NCBI GenBank assembly: GCA_002345025.1
Contig: DDUX01000154.1
Location: 31,019 to 95,018, forward strand
DNA length: 64,000 nt
Direction: 5' to 3'
Source: Candidatus Accumulibacter iunctus
GTDB taxonomy: Bacteria > Pseudomonadota > Gammaproteobacteria > Burkholderiales > Rhodocyclaceae
In this document: one piece after another, positions 46,461 through 59,624 of the stretch
Numbering within the stretch: position 1 is the first letter of the stretch
How the letters are laid out: every line of letters starts with the position of its first letter
Translations under genes and position numbers: made by a program
The notes under the pieces: model-generated
The model's input: the letters and a program-made list of their open reading frames with translations, nothing else
What the model was told of the DNA's origin: nothing
Database searches by the model: none

Positions 46461-46521
46461 CCTTGGCTGCGAGTGCTGCCGGATGCCGTGTGCGTCCGGC
46501 GCACCGTGATACTGGCCGGGT

Positions 46522-47679
46522 ATGGCTCCCGAGTTTCTGGCCGGCAACTGTCTGCGGCTGCTCAACAGCGGCGCCGAGTATTTCCCGGCGCTGCTCGCAG
46601 CGATCGGCGAGGCGGAAAGTGAGGTGCACCTCGAGAGCTACATTTTCGAGGATGACGAGACCGGGCGTGCGGTTGCTGCTGCTCTGGCGGCGGCTGCGCG
46701 TCGCGGTGTCGTGGTGCGCGTTCTGGTGGATGGCTTCGGCGCCCCGGACTTTGCCGAGCAGCACCAGCCCGCGCTGCTTGCCGCCGGCGTGCAGGCGATG
46801 GTCTACCGGCCGGAGATTGCCCGCTTCCGCTTGCGACGACATCGGCTGCGGCGACTGCATCGCAAGCTGGCGATGATCGATGGCCGCGTCGCTTTCGTCG
46901 GCGGCATCAACGTCATCGACGATTTCAATTCGCCCTACCAGTCGTCGCCGCGCTACGACTACGCGGTGCGCGTCGAAGGTCCCTTGCTGGTGCCCATCCA
47001 GCGGGCGCTGCGCCGATTGTGGGAGGTGGTCCTCTGGGCCAGGCTCAATCGCCGCTACCGCCTGACGAGACTGGTCGAAGCGAGCGGCGCGGCGTGCGGC
47101 GAGCAGACGGCTGCCTTCCTGCTGCGCGACAGCATCCGCCACCGGCGAGACATCGAACTCGCCTACCTCGAGGCGATCCGCTCGGCGCGCGACGAGATCG
47201 TGCTCGCCAACGCCTACTTCCTGCCCGGCCGGCGTTTCCGGCGCGCATTGCGGGCTGCCGCCGGCCGGGGCGTGCGGGTGACGATCCTGCTGCAGGGACT
47301 CGTCGAGTATCGGCTGCTGCATTACGCGACGCAGGCGCTGTATGGCAACCTGCTCGCCGCCGGAATCAGGATCTTCGAGTATCAGCGCAGTTTCCTGCAC
47401 GCCAAGGTGGCGGTGATCGACCGCCACTGGGCGACGGTCGGTTCGTCGAACATCGATCCCTTCAGTCTGCTCCTGGCACGGGAAGCGAACGTCGTCGTCC
47501 GCGACCGCGGCTTTGCCGACGAACTGGAGCGGAGCCTCGCGGCAGCGATGAGCGACGGCGCGATCGAACTGCCGGTCGACAGCTGGCAGCGCAAGCCGTG
47601 GTACTCGCGGCTGCTGCGGCGCGCGAGTTACAGCCTGCTGCGGATGCTGGTCGGCATCAGCGGCTACGGCAGGCGATGA
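46522..47679 (+). CDS. clsB: Cardiolipin synthase ClsB-type
   Basis: 385 aa phospholipase-D superfamily enzyme with two HKD motifs: LHRKLAMIDGRVAFVGGINVIDDF near residues 113-136 and LHAKVAVIDRHWATVGSSNIDPFS near 292-315. No N-terminal membrane helices, as for ClsB. It makes cardiolipin from phosphatidylglycerol, possibly with phosphatidylethanolamine as donor. Its 3' end overlaps the convergent gluQ gene by 16 nt. Confidence 0.9.
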   Translation: MAPEFLAGNCLRLLNSGAEYFPALLAAIGEAESEVHLESYIFEDDETGRAVAAALAAAARRGVVVRVLVDGFGAPDFAEQHQPALLAAGVQAMVYRPEIARFRLRRHRLRRLHRKLAMIDGRVAFVGGINVIDDFNSPYQSSPRYDYAVRVEGPLLVPIQRALRRLWEVVLWARLNRRYRLTRLVEASGAACGEQTAAFLLRDSIRHRRDIELAYLEAIRSARDEIVLANAYFLPGRRFRRALRAAAGRGVRVTILLQGLVEYRLLHYATQALYGNLLAAGIRIFEYQRSFLHAKVAVIDRHWATVGSSNIDPFSLLLAREANVVVRDRGFADELERSLAAAMSDGAIELPVDSWQRKPWYSRLLRRASYSLLRMLVGISGYGRR

Positions 47680-48608
47680 TCGGCAACCGCGCTGCGTCGT
47701 GCGGGGACGTGCGCGATCGACCAGTTGGCGATCGCCCAGCGCCAGAACTCGGGCAGCGGTGACTGGCGGACATCAGGCGGAACGACATGGCCGAGGAACG
47801 CGAGTGCCGCCGCCAGCAGCGGGCTGCCGCCGGCGGCATCGACCGCCTTGGCGCGGGTCTGCTTCGACAGTTTCTCGCCGGCGGCGTTGCTGACCAGTGG
47901 CAGGTGGGCGTATGCCGGGATCGGCAGTTGCAGGCGCTGCGCGAGCCAGATCTGGCGTGGGGTCGAGTCAAGGAGGTCAGCGCCGCGGACGACCGAGCTG
48001 ATCTGCTGCTCGGCGTCGTCGACCACCACGGCCAGCTGGTAGGCGTACTGGCCGTCGGCTCGCAGCAGGACGAAATCACCGACGGCCTCCGCCAAGTCCT
48101 GCCGCTGTGTTCCCTGGACGCGATCGGCGAAGCGGAGTTCCTGCGCCGGGACGCGCATTCGCCAGGCGCGCGCGCTGCGTCCCGGCGGCAGTCCCGGGCG
48201 GCAGGTGCCGGGGTAGACCAGACCGCCGTCGACGGCTGCGGGCGGTGAGCAGGCAGCGATTTCGCGCCGAGAACAGGCGCAGGGGTAGACGTCGCCGCTG
48301 CCCTGGAGCTGGCTCAATGCGGCGCGGTAGGCATCCAGGCGACGGCTCTGGTAGACGACCTCGCCGTCCCACTCGAAGGCCAGTCCTGCGAGCGTGCGCA
48401 GAATGGCGTCAGCGGCCCCGGGGACGCTTCGCTGCTGGTCGATGTCCTCGATGCGCAGCAACCAGCTGCCGCCCCTGGCCCGGGCATCGAGATAGCTGCC
48501 GACGGCCGCCACCAGCGAGCCGAAGTGCAGCCGCCCCGTCGGCGACGGTGCAAAGCGGCCGCGGTGAGACGCCGGCCGCTCGGCCGCGGAGGCGAAGTCG
48601 CTCCTCAT
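47664..48608 (-). CDS. gluQ: Glutamyl-Q tRNA(Asp) synthetase
   Basis: 314 aa, a truncated GluRS lacking the anticodon-binding domain. The class I motif is in RFAPSPTGRLHFGSLVAAV (HFGS variant of HIGH), and the KMSKS equivalent is EKLSKQTRAKAV. The four-Cys zinc site is seen as CACSRREI...CRPG. It attaches glutamate to queuosine in tRNA(Asp). Divergent from argB. Confidence 0.93.
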   Translation of the reverse strand: MRSDFASAAERPASHRGRFAPSPTGRLHFGSLVAAVGSYLDARARGGSWLLRIEDIDQQRSVPGAADAILRTLAGLAFEWDGEVVYQSRRLDAYRAALSQLQGSGDVYPCACSRREIAACSPPAAVDGGLVYPGTCRPGLPPGRSARAWRMRVPAQELRFADRVQGTQRQDLAEAVGDFVLLRADGQYAYQLAVVVDDAEQQISSVVRGADLLDSTPRQIWLAQRLQLPIPAYAHLPLVSNAAGEKLSKQTRAKAVDAAGGSPLLAAALAFLGHVVPPDVRQSPLPEFWRWAIANWSIAHVPARRSAVADHRLP

Positions 48609-48678
48609 GGCGGATCGTCTGCGGGCGCTGCCGCGGGTTCGGGCTGCCGAATGGGCGCATGGATCGCGGCGGGGCGCC

Positions 48679-49622
<944 letters not shown>

Positions 49623-49653
49623 GCGGGAGATCGCGCTGAACGCGGCGTTACCG

Positions 49654-50355
49654 GTGTGGCTGTTCGACCTCGACAACACGCTGCACGATGCCACGCCGCA
49701 CATATTTCCGCACATCAATCGCTCGATGGCGACCTACATTCGCCACCACCTCGGTGTTGATGACGACGAGGCCACACGCCTTCGGCTCGACTACTGGCAG
49801 CGCTACGGTGCGACGCTGCTGGGCCTGATGCGCCACCATGGCACGGACCCACAGCATTTCCTGCGCCATACGCACGATTTTCCGGACCTCAAGCAGATGC
49901 TGGTTTTCGAGCGCGGGCTGAACGCGATGCTGCGCCGCCTGCCCGGTCGCAAGATCGTTTTCTCGAACGCGCCGCTGGCCTACAGTGAGGCGGTTCTCGA
50001 ACTGGTCGGCGTGCGCAAGAGGTTCTCCGCGCTGTACTCGGTCGAGCGGCTCCGCTTCCAGCCGAAGCCGGCGCTCGGCGGCTTCCGCCACCTGTTGCGC
50101 AGCGAGCGGCTGTCGCCGCGACGCTGCATCATGGTCGAGGATTCGCTGGTCAATCTGGAAACGGCGAAACATCTGGGGATGAAAACGGTCTGGATCAGTG
50201 ACAGTACCCGACAGCCGCAGTGGCTGGATCTGCGCTTGCCATCGGTGCTCGAGCTGCCACGCCAGTGGCAGCGCCTGCAGTTGCGACTGGCGCCGTGCCG
50301 GCCGCTGTCACCGGCGCGGAGGGTGTTCGCAGGAGGTTTCGCCGGAGCGCCATGA
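49654..50355 (+). CDS. HAD-family pyrimidine 5'-nucleotidase-like phosphatase
   Basis: 233 aa from GTG 49654 (no ATG in a sensible place). Motif I LFDLDNTLHDA, motif II IVFSNAPLAY, motif III/IV RFQPKPALGGFRHLL and RCIMVEDSLVNLETAKHLGMKTVWIS. Matches the SDT1/YjjG-like subgroup (TIGR01993 pattern) that dephosphorylates pyrimidine nucleotides. 31 nt after argB, a common neighbour in betaproteobacteria. The stop overlaps the next gene by 4 nt. Confidence 0.85.
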   Translation: MWLFDLDNTLHDATPHIFPHINRSMATYIRHHLGVDDDEATRLRLDYWQRYGATLLGLMRHHGTDPQHFLRHTHDFPDLKQMLVFERGLNAMLRRLPGRKIVFSNAPLAYSEAVLELVGVRKRFSALYSVERLRFQPKPALGGFRHLLRSERLSPRRCIMVEDSLVNLETAKHLGMKTVWISDSTRQPQWLDLRLPSVLELPRQWQRLQLRLAPCRPLSPARRVFAGGFAGAP

Positions 50356-53300
50356 GAGACGCCGACTCGCTCGCCCAGCAGATGCTGGAATACCGCGCGA
50401 TCCTTGATCATTCGGGGATCGCCGTCGTGTGCCTGCGCAACCGCTCGGTCTATCGCTGCAATCCGCGTGCCGAGGAGCTGTTCGGCTGGCAGCCGGGGAC
50501 CCTGGTCGGCCAGCCAGACGAGGTGTTCCATCCGGACAGCAGTGCGTGCGACGCTCTGCGGCGGAGAGTGCGCTCGTCCCTGCGCCGCGGTCAGGCGGTC
50601 GATCTGGCAACCGAAATGGTGCGCCGTGACGGGAGCGTCTTCGTTGCCCAATTTGTGGCGCGGGCGATCGACCCTGCCGCTCCGGCAAGCGGGACCGTCT
50701 GGATCGTTCGCGACATATCCGACGAGGTGCGCGCCCGGCTAGCCAACGACAGCCTGTTGCGCGAGCAGACCCTGATCTTCGAACGTGCTCCGATCGGCAT
50801 TGCCTTCCTGCGCGACCGGATCATCCAGCGCTGCAATCCGAGCTTCGAGAAGATGTTCGGCTATTCGCCCGGGGCACTGCTGGGCCAGTCGACCCGCATC
50901 TGTTTTGCCAACGAGACGCGGTGGCGCGAGGCGGGCGAGCACGCGCATGCGGTGATCAGCGAGACGGGGCGTTACAGTGGCGAGCTGGAGTACCGCAAGG
51001 CTGACGGCACGCCGATCTGGTGTCAGGTGACGGGCAGCCGGTTCAACCCGGACAACCCGGAGGAGGGACTGGTCTGGCTGTTCGAGGACGTCACGGCACG
51101 GCGCGCTGCCGAAGAGGCTCTCGTGGACAGCCTGTGGGAGCAGCAGCTGATCTTCGACAACGCGATGATCGGCATCTCGTATCAGCGACAACAGACGATA
51201 CTCCGCTGCAATCGGCGCTGCGAGGAGATTTTCGGCTATCCGCCAGGGGGCCTGAACGGACAATCGGCACGCATCCTTTTTGCCACCGACGAGGCGTGGG
51301 AAGGCGACGGGCGGCTGGTCTATGACCATCACCATGGAAGGGAGACCTTTGCAGGCGAGTTCGTGTATTGCCGTCGCGACGGTGAGCCAATCCGGGTGCG
51401 GGTGATCGGTCGCACGATCGGCGAGCATGAACGGGCCGATACCTGGATCTGGACATACGAGGATGTCACGGCGCAGCGGGCTGCCGAAGAGAGGCTGCGG
51501 CAAAGCCACCTCGAACTTGAGCAGCGTGTCGGCGAGCGCACCCGAGAACTGTCACAGCAGCTCCATTTCATGCGCCAGTTGATCGAGGCGATTCCCGGCC
51601 CGGTGTTCTACAAGAGCCGCGATGGGCGCTACCTCGGCTGCAATCAGGCGTTCGTCGAACTGATCGGCAAGGCGCGCAGCGAAGTCGTCGGCGCCACAGT
51701 TGATGACCTGGCGCCGCATGATCTCGCCGATCGCTACCGGGCTGCCGACGAGGAACTCCTCGCGCGCGGTGGTTCGCTGGTCTATGAGGCGAAGGTCCGC
51801 CATGCCGACGGCAGTGAGCGGGATGTCATCTTTCACAAGGCGACCTACGGCAAGCCCGACGAGCCCGGCAGTGGCCTGGTCGGCGTGATTCTCGACATCA
51901 CCGAACGCAAGCGGATGGAGGCGAGGTTGCAGCAGGCGGCAACGGTCTTCGACAGCAGTGCCGAAGGCATCACCATCACCGCTCCCGACGGCAGCATCAT
52001 CGCGGTGAACCGGGCGTTCTCCGAGATTACCGGTTATGGTGAGGAGGAAGTCATCGGGCGCAACCCGCGCATGCTGCAGTCCGGCCGTCAGGATCAGGAT
52101 GTCTATCGCCAGATGTGGCAGGAACTGCGGACGACTGGTCGCTGGCAGGGCGAGTTGTGGAACCGGCGCAAGGATGGCAGGACCTTTCTCGAATCCCTGA
52201 CGATCAGTGCGGTAAAGGACAGCGAGGGTCGCGTCACGCACTATGTCGGTGTTTTCTCGGACATCACCGAGTTGCGCAAGGCACACGACCAGCTCGACCA
52301 TCAGGCGCACCACGATCCGCTGACCGGCCTGCCCAACCGGCTGCTGCTCGGCGACCGGTTGCACAAGGCGATGCAGCGTGCTCACCGCGAGGAAGCCCAG
52401 CTTGCCGTTCTCTTCATCGATCTCGACCGCTTCAAAGTCATCAACGATACGCTTGGCCATCAGGCGGGCGATCGTGTCCTCTGCGAGGTTGCGCGTCGCC
52501 TGAGCAGGTTGATGCGGGAATCGGACACCGTGGGTCGTCTCGGGGGCGACGAGTTCCTGATCATTGTCGAGCGGATTGCCGATCCGGGCGCTGCCTCACA
52601 TGTGGCGGAAAAGATCCTCACCGTTCTGCAGGATGCTCCGGTGACGGTCGAACACGAGTTCTTTGTCGGCGCAAGTATCGGCATCAGCGTTTTCCCACAG
52701 GATGGGAACGAGGTCGATACGCTGATGAAGAATGCCGATGTCGCGATGTATCGGGCGAAGGAGCGCGGTCGGAATACCTACGACTTCTTCACCAAGGCCC
52801 TGACCCGGTCGTCGCTCGAACGTCTGCAGATGGAGACCGATCTGCGGCGCGCCATCGAACGTGACGAACTGCTCGTCTACCTGCAACCGCAGTTCTCCCT
52901 GCGCGACGGCCGCCTGCTTGGTGCCGAGGCGCTGGTGCGCTGGCTGCGGCCGCAGCACGGGCTGGTGATGCCCGGGGAGTTCATCCGGCTGGCTGAGGAG
53001 TCGGGGCTGATCGTCGCGATCGGTGAATGGGTGCTGCTGACGGCGGCAAGCCACTGGGCCGCCTGGCTCGCCGCCGGCCTGGCTCCCGGGGTGCTCTCGG
53101 TCAACGTTTCCGGGGTCGAGTTCAGCCGTGGCAGAATCGAGCAGACGGCGCGCAAGACCATTGCCTCTTCCGGGCTGGCGGCGGGGTGTATCGAACTGGA
53201 AATCACCGAAAGCGCGATCATGAGCCATGCCGAGAGCAGCGTGCAGGTGCTGGACAATCTGCGGGCCATGGGCATCAGTCTCGTGATCGACGATTTCGGT

Positions 53301-53588
53301 ACCGGCTACTCCTCGCTTGCCTATCTCAAGCGCCTGCCGATCAACAAGTTGAAGATCGATCAGAGCTTCGTCCGCGGACTGCCGGGCGACGTTGAAGACT
53401 GCGCCATTACCCGCGCCGTGATCGCGCTCGCCCACAGCCTGCAACTGACGGTCATCGCCGAGGGTGTCGAGTCTGCCGTGCAGCGTGAATTTCTGGCCAG
53501 CGAAGGCTGCGACGAGATGCAGGGCTACCTTTGCGGACGACCGCTGCCGATCGACGAGTACCGCCAGCGTTTCCTTGACCATTGTTGA
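50352..53588 (+). CDS. Five-PAS GGDEF-EAL cyclic-di-GMP enzyme
   Basis: 1078 aa from ATG 50352, which overlaps the HAD stop (ATGA). Five PAS modules in tandem, beginning near residues 15, 140, 262, 410 and 530 (for example GIAVVCLRNRSVYRCNPRAEELFG and GITITAPDGSIIAVNRAFSEITG), with a coiled segment (RLRQSHLELEQRVGERTRELSQQL) between the third and fourth. Then DPLTGLPNRLLL and an intact active site RLGGDEFL (cyclase), followed by LGAEALVRW, ELEITESAI, DDFGTGYSSLAYLKRLPINKLKIDQSFV (phosphodiesterase). Both output sites keep their key residues, so it could make or break c-di-GMP depending on input. No membrane helix: a cytosolic sensor, possibly of redox state or oxygen if one PAS holds a cofactor. 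Confidence 0.95.
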   Translation: MRDADSLAQQMLEYRAILDHSGIAVVCLRNRSVYRCNPRAEELFGWQPGTLVGQPDEVFHPDSSACDALRRRVRSSLRRGQAVDLATEMVRRDGSVFVAQFVARAIDPAAPASGTVWIVRDISDEVRARLANDSLLREQTLIFERAPIGIAFLRDRIIQRCNPSFEKMFGYSPGALLGQSTRICFANETRWREAGEHAHAVISETGRYSGELEYRKADGTPIWCQVTGSRFNPDNPEEGLVWLFEDVTARRAAEEALVDSLWEQQLIFDNAMIGISYQRQQTILRCNRRCEEIFGYPPGGLNGQSARILFATDEAWEGDGRLVYDHHHGRETFAGEFVYCRRDGEPIRVRVIGRTIGEHERADTWIWTYEDVTAQRAAEERLRQSHLELEQRVGERTRELSQQLHFMRQLIEAIPGPVFYKSRDGRYLGCNQAFVELIGKARSEVVGATVDDLAPHDLADRYRAADEELLARGGSLVYEAKVRHADGSERDVIFHKATYGKPDEPGSGLVGVILDITERKRMEARLQQAATVFDSSAEGITITAPDGSIIAVNRAFSEITGYGEEEVIGRNPRMLQSGRQDQDVYRQMWQELRTTGRWQGELWNRRKDGRTFLESLTISAVKDSEGRVTHYVGVFSDITELRKAHDQLDHQAHHDPLTGLPNRLLLGDRLHKAMQRAHREEAQLAVLFIDLDRFKVINDTLGHQAGDRVLCEVARRLSRLMRESDTVGRLGGDEFLIIVERIADPGAASHVAEKILTVLQDAPVTVEHEFFVGASIGISVFPQDGNEVDTLMKNADVAMYRAKERGRNTYDFFTKALTRSSLERLQMETDLRRAIERDELLVYLQPQFSLRDGRLLGAEALVRWLRPQHGLVMPGEFIRLAEESGLIVAIGEWVLLTAASHWAAWLAAGLAPGVLSVNVSGVEFSRGRIEQTARKTIASSGLAAGCIELEITESAIMSHAESSVQVLDNLRAMGISLVIDDFGTGYSSLAYLKRLPINKLKIDQSFVRGLPGDVEDCAITRAVIALAHSLQLTVIAEGVESAVQREFLASEGCDEMQGYLCGRPLPIDEYRQRFLDHC

Positions 53589-53604
53589 GCCCAAAGACTT
53601 CCAG

Positions 53605-56585
<2,981 letters not shown>

Positions 56586-56644
56586 GGAGGAACCCGCGGG
56601 GTGGTGGAAAGTGGAAACGGGGAGGCGCGCGCCAGGCTGCCAAA

Positions 56645-56661
56645 CTGATATAGAATATCAG
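56645..56661. promoter_or_regulatory. Palindrome in the engB-cytochrome divergent promoter region
   Basis: CTGATAT-AGA-ATATCAG: perfect 7-nt arms with a 3-nt centre, in a short AT-rich island between engB and the cytochrome c4 gene. It contains TAGAAT, a good -10 box reading right; no -35 box is evident. Could be a regulator site for the cytochrome gene. Confidence 0.4.
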
Positions 56662-56720
56662 CTTTGTTGCCCGGCTTCGCAGTCCTCAGATCAGTCATCG
56701 TTGTCAATGGGAGTTTGGAC

Positions 56721-57356
56721 ATGATTCGTACCATGGCACTAGCGGTTCTCCTGGCCGCCAGTTTCCCAGTCTTCGCAGCAGAACAGGCGAAAGCGAAGCC
56801 CGACCTCGCCAAAGCCCAGGAAATTGCCGAGGGCGTCTGTGTGGCCTGTCATGCTGCTGACGGGAACAGTCCGACTGCAGCCAATCCAATTCTCGCCGGC
56901 CAGGTTCCCGAGTATCTCTACAAGCAGCTGAGCAACTTCAAGTCTGTCGATGGCAAGCCGCCGGTGCGCAACAATGCGATCATGGGCGGAATGGTCGCGG
57001 CACTTTCGGATGAAGACATGCGCGGCCTCGCGCTCTACTTCGCGCAGCAGAAGATCAAGCCCTCCATGGCCAAGGATGAAACGCTCCTGGCGGAGGGCAA
57101 GTCATTGTGGCGAAAGGGAGATTTCGACAAGGGCGTGCCGGCGTGTGCCGGTTGTCACGGTCCTGCCGGCGGCGGCCTGCCGATCCAGTATCCACGGCTG
57201 GCGGGCCAGTACGCCGAGTACACCGCTGCACAGCTGAAGAGCTTCCGGAGTCACGAGCGGGCGAATGATTCGGAGAAGATGATGCGTGTCATCGCAGGCA
57301 AACTCTCCGATCACCAGATCAACGCGGTTGCCGAGTACGCTGCGGGTCTACGCTAG
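56721..57356 (+). CDS. Di-haem cytochrome c4
   Basis: 211 aa from ATG 56721 (GGGAGTTTGG upstream). Signal peptide MIRTMALAVLLAASFPVFAA. Two similar domains, each with a haem site: CVACH near residue 40 and CAGCH near 138. Met ligands are likely in NNAIMGGMVAALSDEDM and SEKMMRVIAGKLSD. Cytochromes c4 shuttle electrons from the bc1 complex to terminal oxidases, especially cbb3. Usual betaproteobacterial position beside engB. Confidence 0.93.
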   Translation: MIRTMALAVLLAASFPVFAAEQAKAKPDLAKAQEIAEGVCVACHAADGNSPTAANPILAGQVPEYLYKQLSNFKSVDGKPPVRNNAIMGGMVAALSDEDMRGLALYFAQQKIKPSMAKDETLLAEGKSLWRKGDFDKGVPACAGCHGPAGGGLPIQYPRLAGQYAEYTAAQLKSFRSHERANDSEKMMRVIAGKLSDHQINAVAEYAAGLR

Positions 57357-57485
57357 ACCTCTGGCGGACGGCTGGTGCCGGCAACTGCCCGTCAGCGTGC
57401 AGTCGCCAGCAGTTTTCGCACCCCTCGGCAGAGCGAGCGTCGGACGCTCCAGAACGGGTGCTTCCCTGACCAGAAAGGACGCTTC

Positions 57486-57914
57486 ATGAAGACACTCAGG
57501 CAAATTCTCGCTGCCAAGAGCGCAGACCTGGCAGTTGTCTCGCCCGCGGATCCGGTTTTCCACGCGCTGCAGGTGATGTCGGACGCGAATGTCGGTGCAG
57601 TCCTCGTGCTTGACGGCGACAAGCTCGTCGGCATCTTCTCCGAACGGGATTATGCGCGCAAGGTGATCCTGCACGGCAAGGCGTCGAAGGAGACCCGCGT
57701 CGGCGAGATCATGTCCGAGAAGGTGCTCTACGTGACACCGGAGCAGACGGTCGACGAGTGCATGGCCATCATGACGGAAAAGCACTTCCGTCACCTGCCG
57801 GTGCTTGCGGAAGGCAAGGTCATCGGTATCGTCTCCATCGGCGACGTGGTCAAGGAAACGATCTGTGAGCAGCAGTTCATCATCGACCAGATGGAGAAGT
57901 ACATCACCGGCTGA
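57486..57914 (+). CDS. Stand-alone CBS-pair protein
   Basis: 142 aa consisting only of two CBS domains (about 8-62: SPADPVFHALQVMSDANVGAVLVLDGDKLVGIFSERDYAR; 75-130: VTPEQTVDECMAIMTEKHFRHLPVLAEGKVIGIVSIGDVV). ISERDY/SIGDVV ends fit the nucleotide-binding type found widely in proteobacteria (YrbA/HRP1-like). AGAAAGGACGCTTC before ATG 57486. Regulatory partner unknown. A terminator follows. Confidence 0.88.
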   Translation: MKTLRQILAAKSADLAVVSPADPVFHALQVMSDANVGAVLVLDGDKLVGIFSERDYARKVILHGKASKETRVGEIMSEKVLYVTPEQTVDECMAIMTEKHFRHLPVLAEGKVIGIVSIGDVVKETICEQQFIIDQMEKYITG

Positions 57915-57941
57915 CGCAGCAGCCGTCGTCCTCCGGCATCG

Positions 57942-57967
57942 GCCCGCGCTGCGGCGCGGGCTTCTTG
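57942..57967 (+). terminator. Terminator after the CBS-pair gene
   Basis: GCCCGCGC-TGCG-GCGCGGGC (57942-57961), a perfect 8-bp stem with a 4-nt loop, followed by TTCTTG. The T-tract is short but position and stem fit intrinsic termination. Confidence 0.65.
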
Positions 57968-58089
57968 CCAACGGTCATCACTTTCGACCCACCCCTGATG
58001 ATGAAAGTCATGACCGTTTCCCTCATCCCCGGCCCTTCTCGCGCGCAAGGGAGAAGGGAGATTCGCGAGTCGCAGACGCGACTTTCACA

Positions 58090-58737
58090 TTAAGGCAGCT
58101 CGTCGAGGCCGAAAGCAGCCAGGTGTTCGGTCTGTCCCCAGCTTTCCAGGGTCCACGTCGCGTCACGGATTTGCAGCCAGTTGATGCCGGCGTTCGGGAT
58201 CAGGAAGTCGCGCGGAGCCGACAGCGGATTGCCGCGCACCAGGCGGTTGACGATGTCGAGGACGCCGCCGTGGGTGACGACGACGATGGTTTCCCCATGG
58301 TGTTCGGCGGCCAGTTGGCGCAGGCCGCCGCTGACGCGGTCGTGCAGCTGGCGCAGGCTCTCGCCGCCGAACGGGATCACGAATTCGGGATCGCGGGTTT
58401 CGAAAGAGTGGTAATCGGCAGGGTACCTGGCCCGTGACTCGTCGTAGGTCAGACCCTCGAAGAAGCCGTAGCGTCGTTCGCGAAACTCGGGCCGGAAAGC
58501 CGGCAAAAGTCTCATCCTGTGGGCGATGCGTGCGGCTGTCTGGCGCGCGCGCTGCAGGTCGCTGCTGTAGAGCGCGCTCACCGCTTCGTTTGCCAGCCAG
58601 TCTGCCGCCGCCTGCGCCTGCGCCAGCCCCGCGGCATTGAGTCCGATGTCGATCTGTCCCTGAATGCGTTTGTCGGCATTCCAGGTGGTTTCACCATGGC
58701 GGACGAGGCAGATTCGGGTTATTCCCATGTTGGTCAT
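58090..58737 (-). CDS. Histidine phosphatase (phosphoglycerate-mutase-like)
   Basis: 215 aa from ATG 58737 (58728 is an alternative). The catalytic RHG motif is in ICLVRHGETTWNADKRIQGQIDIGLNAAG, with Glu in the FRERRYGFFEGLTYDE region and the second His in IVVVTHGGVLDIVNRL. Matches the GpmB/CobC subgroup. Substrate could be a sugar or nucleotide phosphate or alpha-ribazole phosphate; no cobalamin genes are nearby. Confidence 0.85.
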   Translation of the reverse strand: MTNMGITRICLVRHGETTWNADKRIQGQIDIGLNAAGLAQAQAAADWLANEAVSALYSSDLQRARQTAARIAHRMRLLPAFRPEFRERRYGFFEGLTYDESRARYPADYHSFETRDPEFVIPFGGESLRQLHDRVSGGLRQLAAEHHGETIVVVTHGGVLDIVNRLVRGNPLSAPRDFLIPNAGINWLQIRDATWTLESWGQTEHLAAFGLDELP

Positions 58738-59138
58738 CACGATGTTCAGAGAGAGCTGAGGCAGGTCGCCGGCTCGCTGCCACCAGCGCGCGACCCGAGG
58801 GGCTGGTGCGGGTGGGAACAGCACGCCGGCGGCATCCGCGAGCCACCTTCCGCCAGCCGCAGCAGGCAGCGAGACGGTCCGCGAAAGCCGGATTCTAAGC
58901 CATCCGCTGGCTGCGGCCGGACTTTGCGCTGCACTCGTCAGCGTTGTTGCAGGGGATCGGCCCCGCCCGATGCCTCGGGGACGGTGGCCGCGCTGCGCCG
59001 AGCGCCTGCGGCAGCTGCCCCTGAGAATTGCTGCGGCGCAACTTCCATCGGCCTTTCATCTTGCTCTAGTGATCCTGCGATCGCCGAAAACGCGACATTG
59101 ATCAGCACGACCATCGATCACTCAGAGGAGGAGACGTC
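58738..59138. other. Region upstream of the aor operon
   Basis: 400 nt between the divergent phosphatase and aorA genes. Open frames cross it on both strands without family signatures. The last 60 nt are less GC-rich and carry AGAGGAGGAG, the aorA ribosome site. No promoter with good spacing was found. Confidence 0.3.
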
Positions 59139-59612
59139 ATGCAGAAGTCCTTGCACATCGATTCGGGCAAGTGCACCGGGTGCCTGCAGTGCGAAATGGC
59201 CTGTTCGTACGAGAACACAGGGATGTTCAACCCGTCGAGGTCGCGCATCAAGGTCTTCGACTTCCACCACGAGGGTCGCAAGGTTCCCTACACGTGCACT
59301 CAATGTGCCGAGGCGTGGTGCCTCAATGCCTGTCCTGTCGAGGCCATCAGGGTTGATCGTGCCACCGGCGCGAAAGTGGTGCTCGAGGCCGTCTGTGTCG
59401 GCTGCAAGGTGTGCACGATTGCCTGTCCGTTCGGGACGATCAACTACAGCCGCGATTCCGGCAAGGTCCAGAAGTGCGACCTCTGTGGCGGTGATCCGGC
59501 CTGCGCGACGGCCTGCCCGACCGGGGCGATCAGCTACCTCGATGCCGACTGGACGGGCCTCGAGCGGATGCGCCAGTGGGCGCAGAAGACCGACACTGCG
59601 GCACACGTTTGA
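59139..59612 (+). CDS. aorA: Four-cluster ferredoxin subunit of aldehyde oxidoreductase (AorA-like)
   Basis: 157 aa. Cys motifs for four [4Fe-4S] clusters: CTGCLQCEMAC near the start, CTQCAEAWCLNACPVEA, CVGCKVCTIACPF, and CDLCGGDPACATACPTG. This is the polyferredoxin small subunit that carries electrons in AorABC-type tungsten aldehyde oxidoreductases. The gene order here (ferredoxin, AOR, FAD oxidoreductase, MoaD-like, small unknown) equals the aorABCDE order known from Aromatoleum. It is intact although its partners are broken. Confidence 0.85.
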   Translation: MQKSLHIDSGKCTGCLQCEMACSYENTGMFNPSRSRIKVFDFHHEGRKVPYTCTQCAEAWCLNACPVEAIRVDRATGAKVVLEAVCVGCKVCTIACPFGTINYSRDSGKVQKCDLCGGDPACATACPTGAISYLDADWTGLERMRQWAQKTDTAAHV

Positions 59613-59624
59613 GGAGGAACGACC

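Noticed and set aside
57990..58075. CCCCGGCCCTTCTCGCGCGCAAGGGAGAAGG as a mobile or REP-like element.
   Set aside because: A single imperfect copy in the window; without further copies it cannot be called a repeat family.
59050..59080. Sigma54-like GGCC...TTGC before aorA.
   Set aside because: The GG-to-GC spacing is one base too long, which normally abolishes sigma54 recognition.
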